From Sideroxydans lithotrophicus (lineage in GTDB: Bacteria > Pseudomonadota > Gammaproteobacteria > Burkholderiales > Sulfuriferulaceae): DNA of 10,572 nucleotides. The stretch lies in assembly GCA_022736605.1 (NCBI GenBank), contig DZDB01000029.1, positions 1-10,572 on the forward strand, read 5' to 3'. The notes beneath the pieces are model-generated. The model was not told the origin of the DNA and ran no database searches. It saw only the letters and a program-made list of their open reading frames with translations. Position numbers and translations under genes: made by a program. How positions within the stretch are numbered: the stretch's first letter is position 1; each line of letters begins with the position of its first letter. This document shows positions 5,448 to 10,572 of the stretch, in pieces.

Positions 5448-6824
5448 ATGACTGCCCCCTTCAATATCGTTGTGCTGGCCGCCGGACGCGGCACACGCAT
5501 GGTGTCCGACCTGCCCAAGGTGCTGCATCCGCTGGCGGGCAAATCCTTGCTGGCGCATGTGCTTGATAGTGCGCGCCAACTTGATCCACTGCAAATCTGC
5601 GTGGTCTATGGCTATGGCGGCGACGCCGTGCCCAACGCCATTGCCGACACCACGATTGCCTGGGCGTTACAGGCCGAACAGCTCGGTACCGGTCACGCGC
5701 TGATGCAGGCGCTGCCGCATCTGGCCGATTCGGGCGTGACGTTGATCCTGTATGGCGACGTGCCGTTGACGCAACTCGAAACGCTGCGCGAGCTGTCCGC
5801 ACTGGCAGCGCAAGACAGCCTGGCGCTGTTGACCATCGAACTGGCTGATCCGACCGGCTATGGCCGCATCGTGCGTGACACACACGGCGCGGTGAGCAGT
5901 ATCGTCGAGCACAAGGACGCCGATGCCGGGCTGCGCGAAATCCGCGAAATCAACACCGGCCTGATGGCGTTGCCGACGCATTTGCTGGCAGGCTGGCTGA
6001 ATCGCCTGTCCAACGACAATGCGCAGCGCGAGTATTACCTCACCGACATCATTGGCATGGCGGTCGCCGATGGCGTGCCGGTGCGTACCTGCAGTCCGCG
6101 TCACGAATGGGAGATTCTGGGTGTCAACAGCAAGCTGCAACTGGCCGAGCTGGAGCGCCGTTATCAACTCAATACTGCACAGCATCTGTTGGTACAGGGC
6201 GTGACGCTGTACGACCCGGCACGAATCGACGTGCGCGGCAGTTTGACGTGCGGGCGTGAGGTGGTGATCGACGTGAATTGCGTGTTCGAAGGCTCGGTTG
6301 TGCTGGCTGACGGCGTCCAGATCGGTGCGAATTGCGTGTTGCGCGACGTGCGCGTCGGGGCGGGCACGCAGATTGCGGCGTTTTCGCATATCGTCGAAGC
6401 CGAACTCGGTGCCGATAACCACATCGGCCCGTTTGCCCGTATCCGCCCCGGCAGCGTGCTGGCAGCACAGGTGCACGTCGGCAATTTTGTTGAAGTCAAG
6501 AATAGCCAGGTCGATGTCGGCAGCAAGATCAACCACCTGTCCTACGTTGGCGATAGCACGGTGGGCAAGCGTGTCAACGTTGGCGCGGGTACCATCACCT
6601 GCAATTACGACGGCGCCAACAAGCACCGCACGGTGATCGAGGATGATGTGTTCATTGGCTCGGACACGCAACTGGTCGCGCCGGTGACGGTGGGCAAGGG
6701 CGCCACCATCGGCGCCGGGTCGACCATTACCAAAGACGCGCCTGCGGGCGAACTGACGCTGTCGCGCAGCAAACAGCTGACCATCAACGGCTGGCAGCGC
6801 CCGGTCAAAAAACCCAAAGTTTAA
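5448..6824 (+). CDS. glmU: Bifunctional UDP-N-acetylglucosamine pyrophosphorylase / glucosamine-1-phosphate N-acetyltransferase
   Basis: GlmU acetylates glucosamine-1-phosphate with acetyl-CoA and then couples it to UTP, giving UDP-GlcNAc for peptidoglycan and lipopolysaccharide. From the ATG at 5448 it has 458 residues (E. coli 456). The N-terminal nucleotidyltransferase domain (about 1-230) shows LAAGRGTRMVSDLPKVLHPLAGK, with Arg17 and Lys24 in the UTP-binding motif, and YGDVPLT with the metal-binding Asp. The C-terminal left-handed beta-helix (about 250-440) is built of hexapeptide repeats and contains NHLSYVGD, whose His corresponds to the E. coli acetyltransferase catalytic base, then GAGTITCNYDGANKH and SDTQLVAPVTVGKGATIGAGS. 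The tail GWQRPVKKPKV resembles the E. coli end. An in-frame GTG at 5436 would add four residues; ATG is preferred because the family motif begins soon after it and GAGA lies upstream. glmS follows after ten bases. Confidence 0.97.
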   Translation: MTAPFNIVVLAAGRGTRMVSDLPKVLHPLAGKSLLAHVLDSARQLDPLQICVVYGYGGDAVPNAIADTTIAWALQAEQLGTGHALMQALPHLADSGVTLILYGDVPLTQLETLRELSALAAQDSLALLTIELADPTGYGRIVRDTHGAVSSIVEHKDADAGLREIREINTGLMALPTHLLAGWLNRLSNDNAQREYYLTDIIGMAVADGVPVRTCSPRHEWEILGVNSKLQLAELERRYQLNTAQHLLVQGVTLYDPARIDVRGSLTCGREVVIDVNCVFEGSVVLADGVQIGANCVLRDVRVGAGTQIAAFSHIVEAELGADNHIGPFARIRPGSVLAAQVHVGNFVEVKNSQVDVGSKINHLSYVGDSTVGKRVNVGAGTITCNYDGANKHRTVIEDDVFIGSDTQLVAPVTVGKGATIGAGSTITKDAPAGELTLSRSKQLTINGWQRPVKKPKV

Positions 6825-6834
6825 AGGACAGATT

Positions 6835-8667
6835 ATGTGCGGCATCGTCGGCGCTGTAGCGCAACGCAACGTGGTACCCATTCTGCTCGAAGGTCTGCGG
6901 CGGCTGGAATACCGGGGTTATGACTCAGCCGGGCTGGTGGTGGTGAACGGTGGCCTGCAACGGGTGCGCAGCATTGGTCGCGTCGCCTCGCTGACTGAAG
7001 CCACCAGCGCGCAGAAAACCCACGGCCATCTCGGCATCGCGCACACGCGCTGGGCCACCCACGGCGCGCCGACCGAGCACAACGCGCATCCGCACGTCAG
7101 CCGCGATGACATCGCCGTGGTGCATAACGGCATCATTGAAAATCACGAAGCGTTGCGTGCCCGGTTGCGTGAGCTCGGCTACGTGTTTACCTCCGAGACC
7201 GACACTGAGGTCATCGTCCACCTGATTCACCACCACTTTCATCACGCCGAGCACGATTTGCTGGCGGCGGTGCAGCTTGCCGTGGCGGAGCTGCACGGCG
7301 CCTATGCGATCGGCGTGGTGGCGCAGGATGCACCGCACCGGCTGGTGTGCGCGCGGCGCGGCAGCCCGTTGCTGATTGGCCTCGGCATCGAGGAAAATTT
7401 CATCGCCTCGGACGTGTCGGCACTGTTGCCGGTGACGCAAAAAATCATCTATCTGGAAGAGGGCGATGTCGCCGATATCGGCCTGCTGACGGTGCAGATT
7501 TACGATGCCAGCGGTGCGCGCGTGGAGCGTGCTTCGCATGTTTCCGAGCAGTCGTCCGAAATGGCCGAGCTCGGCAATTACCGCCACTTCATGCAGAAGG
7601 AAATCCATGAACAGCCGCGCGCGCTGGCCGATACGCTGCACGATGCGGTGATCGGCGACAGCCTGCTGCCCGAGCTGTTCGGCTTTGACGCCGCCGAGGT
7701 GTTTGCCCATGTCAACGCCGTCACCATCCTCGCCTGCGGCACCAGTTTTCATGCTGGCAGCGTCGCCAGTTACTGGCTGGAATCGCTGGCGGGCATCCCG
7801 TGTCGCGCGGAAATCGCCAGCGAATACCGCTATCGCGACAGCGTGCCGAATCCGAATGCGCTGGTGATTACGCTGTCGCAATCGGGCGAAACCGCCGATA
7901 CGCTGGCGGCGCTGAATCACGCCAAATCGCTCGGCCATCACTACACGCTGTCGATCTGCAACGTGCCTGAATCGGCGCTGGTGCGGCAATCGCGGCTGCG
8001 CTTTCTGACCCGCGCCGGACCGGAAATCGGCGTCGCTTCGACCAAGGCCTTCACCACCCAGCTGGCGGCGCTGTTTTTGCTGACGCTGCTGCTTGCCAAG
8101 CAGCGTGGCCGACTTGATGCTGCGACCGAAGCCAGACACATCCAGTCGCTGCGTGAGTTGCCCGGCAAAGTCGCGCAGGTGCTGGCGCTGGAAGCTGAAG
8201 TCGAGCGTTGGGCTGAGCGCTTTGCCAACAAACAGCACGCGCTGTTTTTGGGGCGCGGCATGCACTACCCGATTGCCCTGGAAGGCGCGCTGAAGCTGAA
8301 GGAAATCTCCTACATCCACGCCGAAGCCTACCCGGCAGGCGAACTCAAACACGGCCCGCTGGCGCTGGTGGACAAGGACATGCCGGTGGTCACCGTCGCA
8401 CCCAACGACACCCTGCTGGAAAAGCTCAAATCCAACCTGCAGGAAGTGCGCGCGCGTGGCGGCGAGCTGTACGTGTTTGCCGACGCTGACAGCCACATCA
8501 GCGCCAGCGAGGGTGTGCACGTGATCCAGCTGGCCGAGCACGCCGGGCCGCTGTCACCGATTTTGCACACCATCCCGCTGCAAATGCTGTCGTATCACGC
8601 GGCGCTGCAAAAAGGCACCGACGTCGACAAACCGCGCAATCTGGCGAAATCAGTCACGGTGGAATAA
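6835..8667 (+). CDS. glmS: Glutamine--fructose-6-phosphate aminotransferase (isomerizing)
   Basis: GlmS makes glucosamine-6-phosphate from fructose-6-phosphate and glutamine, the entry step to amino sugar synthesis. The 610-residue product is full length (E. coli 609). The N-terminal class II glutamine amidotransferase domain (about 1-240) starts MCGIVG, so Cys2 becomes the nucleophile after Met removal; it also shows TRWATHG at 71-77, HNG at 97-99 and Asp123. Two SIS sugar isomerase domains follow: the first with ACGTSFHAG, TLSQSGETADT and GVASTKAFT, the second with LGRGMHYPIALEGALKLKEISYIHAEAYPAGELKHGPLALV containing the catalytic Glu and His. The C-terminus NLAKSVTVE carries the lysine (605) that binds the sugar. 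AGGA at 6825-6828 is a good ribosome site six bases before the ATG and touches the glmU stop. Expression is presumably set by glmU's promoter; the ten-base spacer leaves no room for the GlmZ-type leader pairing known in enterics. Confidence 0.98.
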   Translation: MCGIVGAVAQRNVVPILLEGLRRLEYRGYDSAGLVVVNGGLQRVRSIGRVASLTEATSAQKTHGHLGIAHTRWATHGAPTEHNAHPHVSRDDIAVVHNGIIENHEALRARLRELGYVFTSETDTEVIVHLIHHHFHHAEHDLLAAVQLAVAELHGAYAIGVVAQDAPHRLVCARRGSPLLIGLGIEENFIASDVSALLPVTQKIIYLEEGDVADIGLLTVQIYDASGARVERASHVSEQSSEMAELGNYRHFMQKEIHEQPRALADTLHDAVIGDSLLPELFGFDAAEVFAHVNAVTILACGTSFHAGSVASYWLESLAGIPCRAEIASEYRYRDSVPNPNALVITLSQSGETADTLAALNHAKSLGHHYTLSICNVPESALVRQSRLRFLTRAGPEIGVASTKAFTTQLAALFLLTLLLAKQRGRLDAATEARHIQSLRELPGKVAQVLALEAEVERWAERFANKQHALFLGRGMHYPIALEGALKLKEISYIHAEAYPAGELKHGPLALVDKDMPVVTVAPNDTLLEKLKSNLQEVRARGGELYVFADADSHISASEGVHVIQLAEHAGPLSPILHTIPLQMLSYHAALQKGTDVDKPRNLAKSVTVE

Positions 8668-8668
8668 C

Positions 8669-8684
8669 CGCTGATGGTTCAGCG
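8669..8684. terminator. Small inverted repeat between convergent glmS and mtfA (weak terminator candidate)
   Basis: CGCTGA, loop TGGT, TCAGCG: a perfect six-base stem. It starts two bases after the glmS stop and contains the mtfA stop in its right arm. Neither strand has a T-run after the stem, so it is not a standard intrinsic terminator, though it is the only structure seen in the 11-base convergent gap. Confidence 0.25.
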
Positions 8685-9455
8685 TGCCAGATAGAACAAC
8701 GCCAGTTGCCGATAGACCTCGGGGCTGGCGTTTTTCAATTGTTCGGGTGCGGTAAAGAAATATTCACTGGTAACCGCAAAAAATTCGGCTGGATTGGTTG
8801 CGGCGTAGGCGTCGATTGCCGTTGACTCGCCTGTCGCCAGCGCAGCACGCAGCGTTTCGTAGGCGCGATTCAGCGCGTCCGCCCAGTGTTCCCGGTGCAT
8901 GGTGCTGCGCAATGGCGGCATGCCGTTGGCCGTTCCGTTGCGGCCATCCAGCTTGTGCGCGAACTCGTGCAGCACGACATGGTGGCCGGGATGTGGCTGG
9001 TAGGTGTCGCGCGCGACGTCATCCCATGACAGGATCACCGGGCCACGCAGCCAGGATTCGCCGCTCAATACACTGGATCCGGGGTGTACCAGACCGGTTT
9101 CGTCGGTTTGCATGTGCCGCACACGAAACGCGCCGGGGTAGAGGATCACTTCCACCCAGCCGTCGAAATAATCCACATCCAGATTCAAAATCAATAGACA
9201 GGCTTGTGCGGCTACGGCGATCTGCATCGCGGCTGTGACGCTCAGACCTTGTACACCGGTGATGGATTTATGCGCCAGAAACCAGGTTGTCAATTCGCGC
9301 AGGCGCGCCATTTGCACAGCATTCAGCGTATTGAAAAGTGGAATTTTCTGCGTTTCGCTGTGCCACAGCGCGGCGTCGATGGGGTGGCGCAACAGCATTT
9401 TATGCCAGCGCCAGCGCTGGAACATGGAGCCGCTGTGCAGCGCACGGGTTTTCAT
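8679..9455 (-). CDS. mtfA: Zinc-dependent peptidase of the MtfA (Mlc titration factor A) family
   Basis: In E. coli MtfA is a cytosolic aminopeptidase that binds the glucose repressor Mlc and so affects ptsG expression. This 258-residue protein (E. coli 265) shares the layout: an N-terminal WxxxLxxxP-like helical region with IPLFNTLNAVQMARLREL, the DGWVEVILYPGAF segment, and the metal site VVLHEFAHKLDGRNG with His163, Glu164 and His167. The probable third ligand is Glu224 in ATNPAEFFAVTSEYFFTAPE, the glutamate motif conserved in the family. All catalytic residues are thus present. The ATG at 9455 overlaps the methyltransferase stop (ATGA), which supports this start over the Met at codon 11. 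Whether it meets an Mlc homologue here is unknown, since no Mlc or PTS gene is in view. It converges on glmS. Confidence 0.93.
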   Translation of the reverse strand: MKTRALHSGSMFQRWRWHKMLLRHPIDAALWHSETQKIPLFNTLNAVQMARLRELTTWFLAHKSITGVQGLSVTAAMQIAVAAQACLLILNLDVDYFDGWVEVILYPGAFRVRHMQTDETGLVHPGSSVLSGESWLRGPVILSWDDVARDTYQPHPGHHVVLHEFAHKLDGRNGTANGMPPLRSTMHREHWADALNRAYETLRAALATGESTAIDAYAATNPAEFFAVTSEYFFTAPEQLKNASPEVYRQLALFYLAR

Positions 9456-10120
9456 GCAGGGGGGCAGTGGTAGCAGGCGAAGAAATGCGGCACCGGTGGT
9501 TGTTGGTCATCGTCGTATTCGGTCAAGTGCAATTGCGTCAGTCCGGCACGCTCAAAGCCGCTGATTTCAGTCTGGTCAAGCGGCAGCGGGAATGCGTCCA
9601 GTTGCGTGCCGGGATGTCGGCTGCGGCATGAAACCAGCACGTCGCCGTCGGGTGCGACCAGCCCGGCAATTGCTTCCAGCGCCCGGGTTCGGTAAACCCC
9701 GGCCATGATCTGGATGGTATTGCACTCAAACACCAGATCAAATTGCTGCGTCCAGGCGGCGGAATAATCAAATAAATCCGCTACGCAATAATCCACCTGG
9801 CTGTCTGGAAACCGCTGACGGCAAAGCGCAATGGCGGCGGGTGAAATATCGAAGGCGGTGACAGCATAACCGTGCGCGGCCAGTGCCTCGGCATCGTCAC
9901 CTACGCCGCAGCCGACGGTAATCGCGCATTGCGGCTGCGCGCCCAAGGGATGCGTAGCGAGCCATTCAAGCAGATAGGGGTTAGCCACCCGATCCGCCCA
10001 GAACACCGCGTTGACGTCGCCGTGAGCGTCGAGATAAACCTGGTCGCACCAGCCCGATGGGTCGTTGCGCGCCTGAAATGCGCGGACGCGTTCGATAAAC
10101 TGGCGGCGGGCAGCGTCCAT
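9452..10120 (-). CDS. Class I SAM-dependent methyltransferase, substrate unknown
   Basis: A 222-residue protein with a Rossmann-type methyltransferase core. Motif I is AITVGCGVGDDAEALA (about 66-81), Asp91 in VTAFDIS ends the second strand and should bind the SAM ribose, CVADLFD (112-118) is the next adenine-contact loop, and FDLVFECNTIQIM (127-139) is the motif IV strand. The N-terminal part (about 1-60) is polar and includes FWADRVANPYLLEWL, probably a cap helix over the active site. No substrate-specific signature is recognised, and small-molecule targets are more likely than DNA or rRNA because there is no NPPY or RNA-binding domain. It starts five bases after the MarR gene and overlaps mtfA by ATGA, so it belongs to one three-gene unit and may be controlled by that MarR regulator. 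Confidence 0.85.
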   Translation of the reverse strand: MDAARRQFIERVRAFQARNDPSGWCDQVYLDAHGDVNAVFWADRVANPYLLEWLATHPLGAQPQCAITVGCGVGDDAEALAAHGYAVTAFDISPAAIALCRQRFPDSQVDYCVADLFDYSAAWTQQFDLVFECNTIQIMAGVYRTRALEAIAGLVAPDGDVLVSCRSRHPGTQLDAFPLPLDQTEISGFERAGLTQLHLTEYDDDQQPPVPHFFACYHCPPA

Positions 10121-10125
10121 TGGCT

Positions 10126-10572
10126 TCAGGCCTGGCGTGGCGCAGTTAAGAGCAGCTTGTTCAACAGGCTCGAAAACTGTTTCATTTCAGCCGCATTGAG
10201 CGCATTTCGGAACCAGTTGCTGTGATGCGCAACCAGTTCGTCCATGGTTTGTTGTATCAGTGTCAGCGCAGCGGGATTGAGGCGGATCGGCTTGCTGCGC
10301 CGGTCGCTGCTGTCGGTGGAGCGTGATACCAGGCCGCGCTGTTCCAGCTGGCGCAAAATCTTGGTCAGCCCGCCCGAAGTGATGATGACGGAACGTTGCA
10401 CATCGGAGGGCGTCAACTCATGTGGCGGTGCGGTACGGCGCAGCGCGGCCAGCACGTCAAATTCAGCCGGACCGAGACCATGCCGTGCAAATATGGCGTT
10501 GGCACTGGCGGTTTTGGCCGCGTAAACGCGATGCAGTGCAATCATGATCGGCATCAACGCGCCGTCGTAATT
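10126..10572 (-). CDS. MarR family transcriptional regulator (5' end beyond the window)
   Basis: A winged helix-turn-helix regulator of the MarR type, which acts as a dimer and usually represses its own operon until a small ligand or oxidant binds. Visible are the dimer helix (LHRVYAAKTASANAIFARHGL), the HTH at about PHELTPSDVQRSVIITSGGLTKILRQLEQRGLV with the recognition helix SGGLTKILRQLE, and the wing DSSDRRSKPIRL with the conserved Asp-Arg. C-terminal helices complete the dimer interface. The frame stays open to the right window edge (residues NYDGA before a TTG, then ATG at 10554), and MarR proteins normally have more residues before the first helix, so the true start is probably outside. 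No cysteine is present in the visible part, so a thiol-switch mechanism is unlikely. Likely target: its own three-gene unit with the methyltransferase and mtfA. Confidence 0.9.
   Translation of the reverse strand, partial: NYDGALMPIMIALHRVYAAKTASANAIFARHGLGPAEFDVLAALRRTAPPHELTPSDVQRSVIITSGGLTKILRQLEQRGLVSRSTDSSDRRSKPIRLNPAALTLIQQTMDELVAHHSNWFRNALNAAEMKQFSSLLNKLLLTAPRQA

Noticed and set aside
6825..6834. Possible glmS ribozyme or GlmZ-type control region before glmS.
   Set aside because: Only ten bases separate glmU and glmS, filled by the ribosome-binding site; there is no room for either element.
5667..6881. A 404-codon open frame antisense to glmU.
   Set aside because: Same reason: it mirrors a full-length glmU, has no recognisable motif, and no ribosome site was noted.
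6925..8541. A 538-codon open frame antisense to glmS.
   Set aside because: It lies wholly opposite a certain glmS with all catalytic motifs. Its His/Arg/Gln-rich translation shows no domain, as expected from the mirrored codon bias of a GC-rich gene.

Overview
The window looks like ordinary chromosomal DNA from a GC-rich Gram-negative bacterium, most likely a betaproteobacterium. The basis is the TlpA-like thioredoxin / aroQ / accB / accC order next to dsbD and cutA, close protein similarity to proteobacterial families, and the glmU-glmS pair. I cannot place it to genus. No RNA genes, insertion sequences, prophage parts or CRISPR repeats were found. The longest stretch without a gene is the 136-base accB-accC gap, which holds no convincing gene.

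Region 1 (1-4898, minus strand) reads, in order of transcription, cutA, dsbD, a TlpA/ResA-like thioredoxin gene, aroQ, accB and accC, the last cut by the left window edge. It combines periplasmic thiol-disulfide control (DsbD moves electrons from cytoplasmic thioredoxin through the inner membrane to periplasmic partners such as the TlpA-like protein), one shikimate-pathway step (AroQ), and two subunits of acetyl-CoA carboxylase (AccB biotin carrier, AccC biotin carboxylase). Its most distinctive member is DsbD, which carries two tandem N-terminal alpha domains, both with an intact cysteine pair, and is about 190 residues longer than the E. coli protein.

Region 2 (4968-8667, plus strand) diverges from region 1 across a 69-base gap that contains a perfect 13-base palindrome. 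It holds fxsA (small membrane protein), then glmU and glmS. The last two are ten bases apart and form an operon for UDP-N-acetylglucosamine synthesis: GlmS makes glucosamine-6-phosphate, GlmM (not in this window) isomerises it, and GlmU acetylates and uridylylates it.

Region 3 (8679-10572, minus strand) converges on glmS with only 11 bases between stop codons. In order of transcription it reads a MarR-type regulator (5' end beyond the right edge), a class I SAM-dependent methyltransferase, and mtfA (zinc metallopeptidase). The MarR-methyltransferase gap is 5 bases and the methyltransferase-mtfA junction is an ATGA overlap, so they are probably one operon.

I see no clear sign of a new defence or mobile system. 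Points worth a second look are the double-alpha DsbD beside a TlpA partner, the divergent-promoter palindrome, the MarR-methyltransferase-mtfA operon, and small hairpins overlapping two stop codons.
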